Of a stretch of 64,000 nucleotides of DNA, positions 45,616-57,118 are shown piece by piece (within the stretch, counting starts at the first letter, position 1; every line of letters starts with the position of its first letter). Source of the stretch: Triplophysa rosa (lineage: Eukaryota > Chordata > Actinopteri > Cypriniformes > Nemacheilidae); assembly GCF_024868665.1 (NCBI RefSeq), contig NC_079897.1:2463133-2527132 (forward strand). The letters are read 5' to 3'. The notes beneath the pieces were generated by a model. It was not told the origin of the DNA. It worked only from the letters and a program-made list of their open reading frames with translations, and ran no database searches. The translations under genes and the position numbers were made by a program.

Positions 45616-46382
45616 GTACTTGCGGGGTCACCGGCCAGCGTTGTGGGCCGGTTAAGCATTTAGATTTTCCTCTGACATCCTGCACGCTATCAGCCATTTA
45701 CTGCAGAATTGATCACTTCAGCGATGAATGGGGCAGTTGAAATGGGAATGAGCTTGAAGCGCGGGCCTTAAATCTTCACGCTGTCCTTTTGCTCAGAAGT
45801 GATTCAGATGGAGTCTGTTAAACCCGCTGCCTGTTATCCGACAGCCAGCATCTCTGTAGACCGTGATTCACTACTGCACATCTTAATACATCACCTCAGC
45901 AAAAGCTCGCATCTGTTTATTTCTTTTTGTTTACTGTAAAAAATCAGAGCTTTTACATTTTAAATTGTGCCGATTTTTATTTTCTTAATTATTTTTTTCA
46001 ATATTTTTATGCGTGCAGTGTATAATATTTTTATACATACATACATACACTATATGTGTACGTATATAGTAAAGCATATATATTTACAATATTTATTATT
46101 ATTAGTAGTAGTAGTATTATTATGAGCAATAATATTAGAATATATGTTTGTATAATGATATATACAATATGAGATATATTCTGTTATGTATTTATATAAT
46201 TAAAAATATATGTATAATTTATTTAAATATATTTTTATATCATTAGCTCATTTAAAATACATTGTATAGAACAGAACAGAATACAGTTACAATTGCAATA
46301 GTTATAGTTATTATTCTAACTTGCATTACATCATTAATTTACACCAAATTCTATATACTATAGTATATATACTTAATTTATA

Positions 46383-47731
46383 TTAAAGGACTCATAGGAT
46401 GAGCACTTTCAACAAGTCGGTATGATTTATTAGGGTCTTCATGAAATGTCTGGAACATATTTTGCTTAAAAACACTCTATGGCTGTGTAAACAAAACCCT
46501 TTTTGCCTCGTCAAAAACAGCTATGCTCACAGCAACCCGTGTTGGTGCATGTCTCTTTAAGTGATAATGAGTTACAGCGCAACCCACACACACCCCCCCC
46601 CCCCTCCGTCCAGCATGTCAACGCAACACATGTGTAGTACTGCCATGGCAATGGTTTAGCTGAATTATGTTTCCTGATCTCCTCTCTTTTTAGTTTCGTT
46701 TTAAACGTCTCAAATCATTCGTCCGGAGACTAAAAAATCCGTCACAGCAAACAGCGCATCCTAATGCGCTCACGTTGTGCGTGTATGCTTGCCTAAAATC
46801 CATGGAATGTGCACCTGCAGATCTCAGCGGAATTACGTGGATTTTAGCGCTTGTCGTTGACAAGTTATGACGTTACACACACAACGTGAGAGATGCTGTG
46901 ACAGATTTTTCAGCCTAAAGACGAATGATTTAAAATGAAACTAACCGCAGTGTTCGCCCCTGTTCATTAGCAAAGCAAACAGCTTGCCGCAGCTGAACAT
47001 ATTAACGCACATAATGTATTAACATACATACAGCTAAACTCCAAGTGTCCATTTGCCAAATAACATATAAATATAGAGTAAGTTTAACACTGGCTTTGAA
47101 TGTTCTATTTAGCCCGTGACTGACTTAGCTCCCTTCGCTATCATATGCTAACGTTATCCTCCTATATATACGGTACATGTACGTCAATTCAGACTGTTAA
47201 TAAATATTACTTACATCGGCAGTTTTGTCTCGTTCAGTTGGTCTCGATCCCTCTTGAGGAACAACTTTGAAGCTAATCCTGCTTCTACTGTCCCAGGTTG
47301 AAAAAGCACTCCGGTTTGAAGTGATTCGTGCAAACAAGCAGGTTTTTACTTATGGTTTCTGATGGATTTCCACTAAAAATAAAATAAATCACTCCTGTCT
47401 CTTCCGAGGTTAGGACTCTGTGCAGTGACTACATTGCATGTTGTATGTTAGTACACCGCTGTCGCTTGTGAAAACAACAATGGCGGAGCGCCGTGGGTGG
47501 AATTGTGTAGATTAAGGTGCGGTAATATTATAATAAGATACTGCTTTTACGTCACAACAGGAGCGAAATCTGAACGGCTCGGTTTCTCACATGCTTGCAG
47601 AGAAAGGCTTACCAAAACAAAGTTACTGGGATCTTGTTTTTCACGTTTTGTGGGTTGCTAGATGCACCGGAGACCCGATTATAGCACTTAAACACAGAAA
47701 AAAATTGACTTTCATGCAATGGGTCCTTTAA
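46383..47731. mobile_element. TTAA-bounded element, 1.35 kb
   Basis: Begins TTAAAGGACTCATAGGATG and ends ATGCAATGGGTCCTTTAA, weakly inverted ends that both include TTAA. The interior has a C-run (about 46590-46604) and CpG-containing sequence with no frame of note. Called from the ends alone. Confidence 0.55.
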
Positions 47732-47737
47732 AAACAT

Positions 47738-48017
47738 TTAAAGCTGCAATCCATAAATTTTGACTCTCTGTCGCCATCTCTGTTTAAAACCTAAAAGTGT
47801 AGGTTACTTTCTGTACTGATCATAACGTGGGTTAGTCAAATTATGTCAAACTGACATTTCCTCTTAAATCTGTCCCGACAGCTCAAATAATAAATCTTCA
47901 TTATAAGTTTTACTGTTGTAAATTGTGGTAAGGGTAAAACATTTTTTTTATGTATCTACTCAATGATTTTTGTGCCTTTTTTTACCACAAAATAAAATTA
48001 TGAAATTGCAGCTTTAC
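47738..48017. mobile_element. TTAAAGCTGCAAT-type MITE, near-complete
   Basis: TTAAAGCTGCAATCCATAA at the left, AAATTGCAGCTTTAC at the right (the terminal TTAA changed). Fuller version of the pieces at 18636-18800 and 20095-21015. It starts only 7 bp after the previous element ends. Confidence 0.7.
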
Positions 48018-48075
48018 GCATTTTACATAAGCATTGTAGTAAAACTATATAATGAAACAAACACTTGTCATACCC

Positions 48076-48245
48076 GTGTGTCTGTCTTCAAAGTCAAAGT
48101 CTGCTTTATTGTTAATTCTGCCACATGTACAGTACATACATATAGAGGATTGTAATTGTGTTACTCTCAGACCCATGGTGCATACAAATATCACTAACAC
48201 AGAATACAAATATATTACAAAATACAGATATAATATATGTATGTA
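48076..48245. repeat. Dispersed fish repeat fragment
   Basis: CAAAGTCAAAGTCTGCTTTA and CTGCCACATGTACAGTACAT followed by CTCAGACCCATGGTGCATAC recall a very common teleost repeat. Class not determined. Confidence 0.4.
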
Positions 48246-48271
48246 AAATACAACTTTACAAGCAGGGAAAT

Positions 48272-48640
48272 TTAAAGGGGTCATATGTCACGACTAAAAC
48301 AAATATTATGGTTTGTTTTAGATGGATATAATGCAATGTTTATACAGGATTTAAGGTTCAAAAACGCTGTATTTTCCACATACCGTGCATGTTTGTATCT
48401 CCTCTTTGCCCCGCCTCTCTGAAACGCGCAGATTTTTTACAAAGCTCATCGCTCTGAAAAGCGAGGTGTGCTATGATTGGCCAGTTAACCAGTGCGTATG
48501 ATTGGTCAAATACTGCAAGCGTGTGACGGAAATGTAACGCCTCTTACCAACATCAGGTTCCTCTTCAATTGTACTGACAGGTACGCCCACCTTACTTGCG
48601 TTTACATTTTGGCGGTCTTAGCGGCATATGACCCCTTTAA
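48272..48640. mobile_element. TTAA-bounded MITE (TTAAAGGGGTCATATG type), 369-bp form
   Basis: Left TTAAAGGGGTCATATGTCAC, right GGCATATGACCCCTTTAA. A longer 669-bp relative is at 57119-57787. They share AAAAGCGAGGTGTGCTATGA and AACATCAGGTTCCTCTTCAA. The 3' ends match again after a segment missing here, so this looks like a deletion derivative. Confidence 0.85.
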
Positions 48641-48804
48641 AAAAAGAAAAGAAAAAGAATATAAAGAAAAAATAACCTATAGTCTTCATCAAACTATAGG
48701 GTTGCATCTGTGTGCATCATGTGTGCAAACAGTCACTCCATTTAAATGAACAACATCACTTGGTCTTGTTATATATCATTTCTGTTCTGTTTTCTCTTCA
48801 CAAG

Positions 48805-48902
48805 GACAAATCAACAACTACTGTCAGAACATTAAGGAGTTCACCTCCCAGAACCTTGGCAAACTCTTCATGGCAGAGGCCCTGCAGGGCCACAACAGCT
48901 AA
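48805..48902 (+). CDS. eif3h: eIF3h, last exon with stop codon
   Basis: GA completes the Gly codon, then [20 protein letters not shown] and [11 protein letters not shown], stop TAA at 48900-48902. Acceptor CTTCACAAG. Human ends LFMAQALQEYNN, so the C-terminus is slightly different but of equal length. Confidence 0.97.
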
Positions 48903-49055
48903 AGAGAGAGTGCCAAGACAGAGGAAGAGACGAGACAAAGCGAGGATAGAGCCAAACCATCTGCCTTTTTCATCTCTGAAGAGCAAAAGTATATTCATGA
49001 TGAGCTTTGGGGAGAATCATGTACCGTTTTTTGCCATTTGTACTTGTACGAGGCC

Positions 49056-49061
49056 AATAAA
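49056..49061 (+). terminator. Polyadenylation signal AATAAA (eif3h, proximal)
   Basis: Canonical hexamer 154 bp after the stop codon, followed by a T/G-containing stretch (CTCGTTGCTTGTTC) from about 49075. Confidence 0.65.
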
Positions 49062-49291
49062 AGCGGACACATCTCTCGTTGCTTGTTCTTTTCTTGGTTT
49101 TTGTCATTACGCGAGTTACTGCACATCTGCCAGAGTCCCGCTGTGAGATGATGGAGATTTTCAGGGCTCAGAATCAGACAGACCGGTAATTACCTTCAAG
49201 TTTCTGAATTATGGTGCTTCAAGTCAGCAACTGTATCGATATTCTCCAGCGTTCAACATTCTGCTTATGGTTATTTTTTCTCAAGTTCTGT

Positions 49292-49297
49292 AATAAA
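49292..49297 (+). terminator. Polyadenylation signal AATAAA (eif3h, distal)
   Basis: Second canonical hexamer, followed by a T-rich stretch (TTTTGTTTTAAAG). Possible alternative end. Confidence 0.4.
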
Positions 49298-49310
49298 ATC
49301 ATCCATTCAA

Positions 49311-50815
49311 ATTTTGTTTTAAAGATCATTTCAGCCATAAGTGTGTTCTGTCTATTTTTGATTGTCGTAAAAACAGCAAAGTGGCTTTGACTCAGTGTTT
49401 ACTTCGAACACTGCCGTTCTGAAAACTTAAACATTAATCTTTTGCCGCCTTGCCAACGCTGGTTCGTCCTTAGGGAAACACAAATGTACCTTCTGTTATC
49501 ACCTCCACATAGAGAGTCATGGGTGATGCTTTCACAGAGCTGCTGTGTACCGAACCACTGGTTCGCTTGTTTCAATGAGGCTGTCAAATTGGCTTTAATC
49601 ACAAATAATTAACGTTCTCTCTGAACTGTGTACAGCAGCGCTTCTGTTGCTCATATTTTTCCACAGCGGGTTACCGACAGCGGCCCACCGAGAAGCTGAT
49701 GCACAAAATGCTTTAATGTCTTCAATACGTAAAGATTTTCGTGCCATTTCTAGCAAAGCAAGAGTGATGATGTGAGCCTAAAGCTATCTGAGGGAAAGAT
49801 GCATTTTGTTATTGTTTGGTAATGTCGATCCATTGTTAAGGTCAAGTTACGTACACGTCCAACTTTGCACAATCCTTCAACTTGTTCCTCAACCTGCAGT
49901 TTCCGAAAAATCCCATGAAGTTGTGTGCTTTAAAAAACAAGGTTGTGGGTCTGAACCAGTTTTATTGATATTTACAGATGATGAACTTGATTATTATTTG
50001 TTCAGTTTTCATGTTAATTATAGTTTTGTGTTTTGCTATTTTTGCATGTGCTTTTGTCATTTTACTATTTAGGTTTATAAGTTTATTTCTACTTCAGTTT
50101 AAGTTTTATGTATTTTCAGGTAATCGTTTTGAGGCTTCCACCTAAATTTTGGTTTGTTGCAAAGCAACTTTTACAATTTTTTTTAATTATTTTTTTATAA
50201 TATAAAGTCCCATATTTTATTCGAGTTTAATTACCAAAAATGTTTACATTTCTTATAACATTGACTTTTGGCTTTTTCTAGAAGGGTTTGGGCAGGGAAA
50301 ATAATAAAACGCAATAAATTGTTTACATTGAATTTTAACTTTTGGATAAAAACCTCGGGACATTTCAGCAGGTCTGTTAAATTGGACATTGGAAGTAGGC
50401 CTGCTACCAGTAATTATAATTATTGTCAAACATTTGGACACTCAAGTTTAGAAACTAACAAATTCCTAGATCTTTCAAGCCGTGTCCACCAAACTCTACA
50501 CAAACGTGTTCATTTGAAATGTAGAAGACTTGAAATTCAAGTTTGTGTGTCTGTCTGGTTTAAAAATCCTCCGAAAAGCCTTGAAAAGTGCTGCTTTGTT
50601 CAACATGTAGACGTACCTAAGAAAGGGCGTTTAGTTTACCTCACCGTCTGAAATCTGATGAGAAAATGAAGTGCTGGATCATGTCATAGAAATCGCTGTA
50701 AGTTTTGATTGTTTTGTTAACGTTTGGGAGCACGCTAGTTTAATAGATATCCAAAGGAGTCATATTAATACTAAAAACCCCAAAAATAAACTTCAAATTT
50801 GATTACATGAGGACC
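49311..50815. other. Intergenic, no gene recognised
   Basis: AT-rich with a T-rich patch near 50170-50210. No exon or bounded repeat. The 127-residue frame at 50268-50651 has no domain. Confidence 0.5.
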
Positions 50816-51439
50816 CAGGGGCGTAGCTACATGGTGGCCACGGCTACCCCTGAATGATGGATGGCCACCTATCTGGCCACCTCTGTTGTGCGAAGCAGTT
50901 TTAAGATGCGTGTCGGAGTTTACGGAGTGCTGCGCAGATCATTTAGCGTATGCACTGAAAGTAACGCGCGAAGAACATTACTCTCGCGTTAATATGATGT
51001 CATACGCTGACGCAAACAGTCTGAGCGCTACAGCTGAACAGCTGCTAACCGCTTCCTGACAGGTACTGTCTGTGTACCATGGATGTTCATCACGAGCAGA
51101 AGGATCAGGTCAGTAAAATCAGTCTTGTTTAACTGGATTTCATTCATAAATTACATTTTCGCGAAAATGTTTATTTTCTATAAAAAACGCTAACTTATGC
51201 AAATGATAGCTAGCAGATTATTTAAAAATAATGTTAGCACATGAAAGCATTGCAAATAAATGGTTTACTTTACGTTCTTTGTGTGTGTTTTTGACCAGCA
51301 AACTATGTGTAATGAAGAATTGGTGTAAATTACAGTAGAAGTTAAAGAATTTCTGTCTGTAAGGATTTTTTGGTCACCCTAATAAAATCACTGGGTCTTA
51401 CCTGGCCACCTCTAAAAAAAAGTTCTGGCTACGCCTCTG
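50816..51439. mobile_element. hAT-like MITE with CAGGGGCGTAGC ends, 624 bp
   Basis: CAGGGGCGTAGCTAC at the left, GGCTACGCCTCTG at the right, and the exact duplication TGAGGACC on both sides (50808-50815, 51440-51447). Inner CTGGCCACCTCT appears near both ends. Non-coding. Confidence 0.9.
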
Positions 51440-51447
51440 TGAGGACC

Positions 51448-52315
51448 TTAGGTTTTTTGTCTATCTTTTTCTGCTAGGCGATCTTTCCACCTGTCCATTT
51501 ACAGGCGCAGTTCTTAATTAACAGCGGCCACTAGCGTTGTGTTATAGATTTGTCACGAACCGCTCAGTCCAAACACGACGGTGACGGTACAAAAAGATGT
51601 CGTTCTCATGTTGACGCAGGGAAGAGATTTTGCAGGCATTAGAAAGACTGTAGAAAGAGCTATGACTTATGTATTACATAAAATAAAAGGTTTGTGGATT
51701 TTAAGTGTAAAAAGAAGGATAAAAGTCAGGCAGGAGCTAGGACCTGCGCTAATATTATAAAGACTTTACAGCAGAGACACGTTAGGACTAAAGGGCTCGG
51801 TATAATCCATGCGAATTGCGTTTGGGGGTAAAACGAAGCTCGAAAACGTTGAGACGGTTTAGTGCTTTCGAACAATCCAACACCCCTTTGTGTCTGGAGG
51901 CGGGGTTTACATGACGTATCCAAATAGCCTCCGCACTTGGCCACACAAACAACACACCCACCTATTACGTAATGGCCATGGACCAATGGTGGCTCGAGGG
52001 TGTTTACCGGCCAACACGAACTTTCCTCTGTTTTGGTTTGCTGCTGCGAACTAGTGAACGAATTGTCGTTTGGACCGGATCTTGTTCGAAATCAGGTCAC
52101 AGACGGTCGTTTTTCCATTTCGAATGCAGTATGCCGAGCCCTTTAGTCTTTTAGCAGATATGTACTCACAGATATCTATGGAGATACTTTCCAGCAGAGA
52201 GAGTCGTTGGAGAGAAAGATCGTCTAAAAATCACCCCTGAGGAGGTTGCTTTGATTCGGATCATGATACTAACATACCAAGATATGTTGTTGTTGTAATA
52301 TTAACTGTGTGAAGG
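51448..52315. other. Intergenic, no gene recognised
   Basis: Mixed sequence. A CpG- and CACACA-containing part near 51880-51980 may be old repeat. No boundaries visible. Confidence 0.45.
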
Positions 52316-52556
52316 AAGAGGAAACGCGCGTTGTAGAGTTGTTTGTCCGTTTAGGGCTGCTGTATAAAACATGGCAGCGAATTCAATGTATGTAGGGCCT
52401 CTCTGTATGTAGATATAAACAGCTTATTCTAAGGTATTACAAACTTAATGGTTCATTGCGCAAGGTCTTTATACACCTCTGAAGAAATAGTTTTGTATAT
52501 TACATTGTATTTCTGTAAAATAGATCCTCCTAAAAACGCCGTATTGTTCCTTTAAA
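52316..52556. mobile_element. Partial TTAA-type MITE (relative of 12897-14000)
   Basis: Shares GTAGAGTTGTTTGTCCGTTT, AACATGGCAGCGAATTCAAT and AAGGTCTTTATACACCTCTG with the split element near 13 kb and ends TTCCTTTAA. It lacks the nested insertion, so it shows the empty arrangement. Confidence 0.65.
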
Positions 52557-53320
52557 ACTCGGCATAAATGATGGAGACTTCAAGGCTTTGAGAAGTTTCA
52601 GGCGTGATTCAGAGTTTGCCCTGACGCCCTGCAGCTTCCCATTTATGCTCACTAGAGTTTACAACAGACTGGAGGTTTGTTCAGTAGTTTATCAAACACC
52701 TGTTTCTCTCTCGGCGCTTAGTCGTCAAGATTTAGTTTGCCGGGTGTATTCTATTTTCTGGATGATGAGGATGAGATGTCCTTTAGTCCTGAAAATAGGC
52801 ACGCTGAAACTCAAAAAAAAGAAAAGCTTTCAGGCTCCGCGCGCGCGCGCTGCGCATTGTGAATGCGCAACAGGGGAGAACTAGGTGTGCTGAATTTGTC
52901 ACGTCTTTAGATGTTTACTAGGTCTGCGTTTTTCACGAATGGTCCCTAAAATCTCTCCCTGTCTCTATGTGTGGCGACCCTGTAACGGGACCTATATGTT
53001 GAAATATGCCACAATGATTAAAAAACGGCATTGGCTCGAGCTGCGGCGTTCAAATCAGTTTTTCAGTAATGATGGACAATGCGGCGGCTTAATAAAATGA
53101 AACAAGTTATCTCGCTGTTAAGTCATCACTATCTTACCTTTTTTCCTTCACTGAAATTGCCATGGCAACTGCAGATTCCCCGCGCGCAGGCGGTATGAAG
53201 ACTGCCCCCCCAGCACCCTCCTAAAAGTAATCTTGTAAATCCTCAAAACCTAAAGAAAATATTGATTTAGCGAAGGTGTGGGTGGGAATGAATTGAGCAG
53301 CGCGCGATGATGGTTATGTC
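52557..53320. other. Intergenic, no gene recognised
   Basis: Includes a CGCGCGCGCGC run near 52838-52850 and a C8 run near 53205. No exon seen. Confidence 0.45.
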
Positions 53321-53414
53321 TTCTTAATTGTGTTCTGCAGAAGAGTCATGGAGGTTTGGATTGACATGAGGGTGAGTAAATGGTAAAACATTTTGGGGTG
53401 AACTGTCACTTTAA
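53321..53414. mobile_element. Half Angel-like MITE
   Basis: TGTTCTGCAGAAGAGTCATG, GACATGAGGGTGAGTAAATG, and GGGGTGAACTGTCACTTTAA. Only the right half is present. Confidence 0.7.
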
Positions 53415-54117
53415 AAATTCAAAGTGTTTTTCCCACCGGCACAGACTGGGAGTATTTGAACACAGTTTCTAAACGCAGGGTTTAGTCGAGAGACCCCCCC
53501 TAAATTCTAGCATGCCGCATAAATCCACCACATGGTTTTATCATAAACAGCTGTCATGGGCATATCCTGTTCTGTGACGCATTAAAACAGTCGTCTACGG
53601 CCTGTCAGCATCCTTGAGAGAATTTATGCCGCCTGAAAGAGAGCTGCGCGTGCTGCGGGATGCGTGGCCATAAAGCGCGAGCTGCTTAATGTAGACTGAC
53701 CCAAACTGTCTGGGATAATTATGACGGGTGGCGTTTTTTCCGCGTCCCGAGGGATGGGTTGTGTCTGCTGCGAGCGGCTGATAGAGGGGATAAACCCGTG
53801 ATTGACTTGGCTTTATGGCTGACCCCTCTCTCAGCACCTTTTGTGCTCACCCAGAGCCACCATAGCCCACTTTTTCCTCAGTCAGCGCACGATCTGAAGC
53901 AGTTTTACATGTTTCCAGTGAAGAAAAGGTGTAGAAAAACTGCCTCCCACTCGGAACCGCTGATGGCAGAGATCAAGGGGCCAAGGTTGGTTTTATTATA
54001 GTTAAAGTAATCCCACTAAAAAATCCACATATTTCTATATACTTCGAAATTTAAGGCAATTTTTTTTAAGTTAAATCATATTTGCTTTACAATTCACTTG
54101 AATTATATTAAAGGTGT
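53415..54117. other. Low-repeat intergenic island
   Basis: About 53540-53850 has balanced composition (for example GAATTTATGCCGCCTGAAAG) and no repeat signature. It could be conserved non-coding DNA. No exon recognised. Confidence 0.4.
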
Positions 54118-55059
54118 CCTAAACTGGGCTTGTTTATTGTTTTATACTGTTGTATGAGGTCTACGTATGACGTTCGCGTTGTTTTTACATTAGAAAACAT
54201 AAAAATCAATAAGTAATAGGCTATTTTCTACCCGGGTTTTGAGGCCGTCTCGTCAAACGCTCTGTTTGTATGGTGCCGCATTGAAGACTTGGAAGTAAAC
54301 ACCCACTGCTATGATTGGATAGTTGTTGCATGTTGCATGTTTGTTGCTTGGTCGCTCTAAATAAAAATAACATTGAAAGAAGTCCTCACTTTTGCAGATA
54401 TGACACGGGGCTAGCCGCTCTCGAGAGCCCTTCGCTAAAGTGACAGGGTTGCCAGATCTTCACAGAAAAAATAAGCAAATAAAGACAAGACAAAAACAAA
54501 CCTTAAAATGCAAATTGTTTATATATTTTATAAGACCAAAAATGCTTAAAATCTGCAACAGACCATCCGAGGCTTTTTGATCTAAGACCAAACAACAAGC
54601 ATAATAACGCTTAATAATAAGAAACATGGCAACACAGCAAAAGACCGCTGTGTGATGGAGCCTTCCGAGCATAAACACAACACAGCGCATATCAGCAGTT
54701 TAGTTTAAACTGACGGACAAAACAAATCTTTACCGGAAAAATATGTCGCTATGGTTACCAGTTTGTCGATCATCACAAATGCGGGAGTGTGTACTATGTG
54801 TGGCTAAAGTCATTCGCGACCCAGTGGGCGGGGCTAGAGAAGTAGTCTTTGATATTTTTCTGTGGAGGCGGTGTTCAACCTATCGTAGATAGGTGCATTC
54901 CAGGTCCTGGCGTTCGCTGAGCTTGGTGTCAATAACAATTGTAATTTCAACAGGGCGTTTTCAGTTCTGACACTTACAGGATGTTCGCTTGAATACGTTT
55001 CCCTTTAATACAACAATATCTCTGGTTAAAATTGTGGTTTTAATTCATGGCTCCTTTAA
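54118..55059. mobile_element. TTAA-bounded element, 942 bp
   Basis: TTAAAGGTGTCCTAAACTGG at the left, CATGGCTCCTTTAA at the right, with TTAA at both ends and partial inverted similarity. The interior is non-coding, with a 76-codon chance frame. Confidence 0.5.
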
Positions 55060-55261
55060 TATTAAACTGACTAACTTAGCCTAAAATGACGTTAAAATTG
55101 ATAAGATTGGATTGGATGAGTCAAAGTAATGGGAAAACTTGTTAACACGAATTATTAAGCACATACCTTTTTACATGACATGTTTTTTTTGCAGATTGAT
55201 TAAAACTTGTATTACCATAATTGTACCATAGTCACATCATGGTTAAACTATGGTTATTGTG

Positions 55262-55446
55262 ATGAGACACTAAGAAAATGTGAATATCACAGAAATTTGA
55301 AGCATGTGATGGAAGTCAATGGGTTATTTTTTCAAAATATCATCTTTTGTGTTTTGCAGGTGAGAGAAAGTCATACCGTTTTGGAATGACATGAGGATTA
55401 GTAAATGATGAAAACATTTTCAATTTTGGGTGAACTGTCCCTTTAA
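55262..55446. mobile_element. Truncated Angel-like MITE
   Basis: AATATCATCTTTTGTGTTTT, GACATGAGGATTAGTAAATG and GGGTGAACTGTCCCTTTAA in family order. The left end is absent. Confidence 0.7.
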
Positions 55447-55504
55447 ATTGTAAATATACTGTAGGTTGCCTAGATTATGTACAGTATGTTATAGGATCTA
55501 TCTA

Positions 55505-55822
55505 ACAGGGTTTCACCCCAAAATTCTGTCATCATTTATTCACCCTCTTGTCATTTCCAACCTGTATGACTTTCTTTCTTCTGCAGAACACAAAAGAAGA
55601 TATTTTGAAGAGCGTTGGTAACCAAATAACGGTGGTACCCATTCACTTTTATTGTACGGACACAAAACCTGTGCAAGTCAATGGGTACCGCCGTTGTTCA
55701 GTTACCAAGATTCTTCAAAATATCTTCTTTTGTGTTGTGCAGAAGAAATTTGTGCAGGTTTAAAATGACATTAGAGGGAGTAAATGATGGCAGAATTTTC
55801 ATTTTTGGGTGAATTGTCTCGA
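55505..55822. mobile_element. Angel-like MITE, long palindrome
   Basis: Left CACCCCAAAATTCTGTCATC, right CAGAATTTTCATTTTTGGGT. The arms AAAAGAAGATATTTTGAAGA and CTTCAAAATATCTTCTTTTG, and GGTACCCATTCACTTTTATT with AGTCAATGGGTACC, nearly close a full hairpin. Terminal TTAA is lost on both sides. Adjacent, in tandem, to the previous truncated copy. Confidence 0.75.
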
Positions 55823-56166
55823 AGTCAGAACTTTTAAATAATTTCTTACAAAAGTAATGGCTATTTTCCCAGAGACATGTTATTCCTTGCACAGCTTTAA
55901 ACTGTACTGCATGAGCAGATTCTGCATGTCCTTTCTTTAAGTGAATAAAATGCATCGATGAGTCATAGCTCCCACATTACGTGACGATGAAAGTGTTTAG
56001 CAGTTTGCAGGTGTGTCAAACACAGAAAATAAGCAGTAATCATACACCTGCAGAACAAATGTTTCCATTGCATACGATCATTTATCTTCCCTATTTGCCA
56101 CACAAACAAACATATTTCTGCAAAGCTTACAGTACCATAGCCATTTTGTTCCACTGGTGTAAATAA
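55823..56166. other. Intergenic, no gene recognised
   Basis: No exon or repeat boundary seen. Confidence 0.5.
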
Positions 56167-56820
56167 ATGGCAGCCAGGGGCGTCGTGCACTCATTTTTTT
56201 TAAGGGGGCACAGTGTGCACAACACTGAAAAAGAAACATGTCCGTACGTACAAATACATACCTTTAAAGCAATATTAAAGAGAATATCTCTTAAGCGTAT
56301 TCAAAACATCGCACGAATCATTGCGATAATTAAATGACACTTTCTGATTGATATATGAATCTTCTTCCCAGTAAATTTTTTTTGAGAACAAATATCTTTT
56401 TTGTAATATTTTGTGCTATAGTAGTAAAAGAGTCACTGTTTGCGTACAAGTGAACATAGAGCACAAAAGTAAAAGCAAATAAAAATGAAGCAAAGTGGTT
56501 ACGCTTTGCTAAACTGCATTTAATACAGATTTATTATCCATTGCAAAGTTCCTTCCATTATGAAACAAAAATATATAACGCAATATAATACATAATATAA
56601 TTATTTAAGTGCATCTATTTCTTAATATATGAAAAGTGTCAATTCTTTATGTATTATTTAATATATTGTATATATTATTTTAACTAATATACCACTCTAT
56701 GTATTTCCAAATCTATATTAAATGATTTAATATATTATTGATAGTTAATTTGTTTGTGGTGCATGCATACGTGTCTTTTGCATTCGCGTTGCGTGCATTC
56801 GCATTTATAATACGTCCGTC

Positions 56821-56934
56821 TAAGCGGCCAACACCTCCGTTACGGCCCCATACGTTAGCGGCAAAAGCGTCCGTTACAGCCCAATACGTTAGCGGCCACC
56901 TCCTCTGTTCCAGCCCCATACGTTAGCGGCCCAC
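56821..56934. repeat. Imperfect 34-35-bp tandem repeat, about 3.3 units
   Basis: Units start at 56821, 56856 and 56890 and each ends in (C/A)CCCATACGT or similar. TAGCGGCCA and CCGTTACGGCCCCATACGT recur, with a fourth partial unit from 56924. CpG-rich, within the 1809-bp hAT-like element. Confidence 0.8.
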
Positions 56935-57118
56935 CGAGAAAACGCCCGGTACGCCAGATGGCCAGTCCGCCCCTGGACGGCGCATACTAGCGTAGAACGA
57001 GTCTGAAAGTCTTGTTTTGGGGGCGCGGGTGTTTCGGTGCACCGAGCTCCCGACTGCGCACAGATGCTGATTACATCATTAGCCAGCGCTGTTGCTTCTG
57101 TCGCCGGATTGATAAATG

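Larger units (their letters stand above)
45616..48804 (+). other. eif3h intron 7 (3.2 kb)
   Basis: GTACTT...CTTCACAAG, phase 1. Holds three TTAA-type elements (46383-47731, 47738-48017, 48272-48640), a short dispersed repeat (48076-48245), and an AT-rich stretch with TACATACATACATAC (about 45950-46380). Confidence 0.85.
48903..49310 (+). other. eif3h 3' untranslated region
   Basis: Non-coding sequence following the stop. Two AATAAA signals are present, at 49056-49061 and 49292-49297. The first would give a 3'UTR of roughly 170-180 bases and the second about 410. Which one is used is unknown. A frame overlapping this part (48712-49146) is spurious. Confidence 0.7.
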
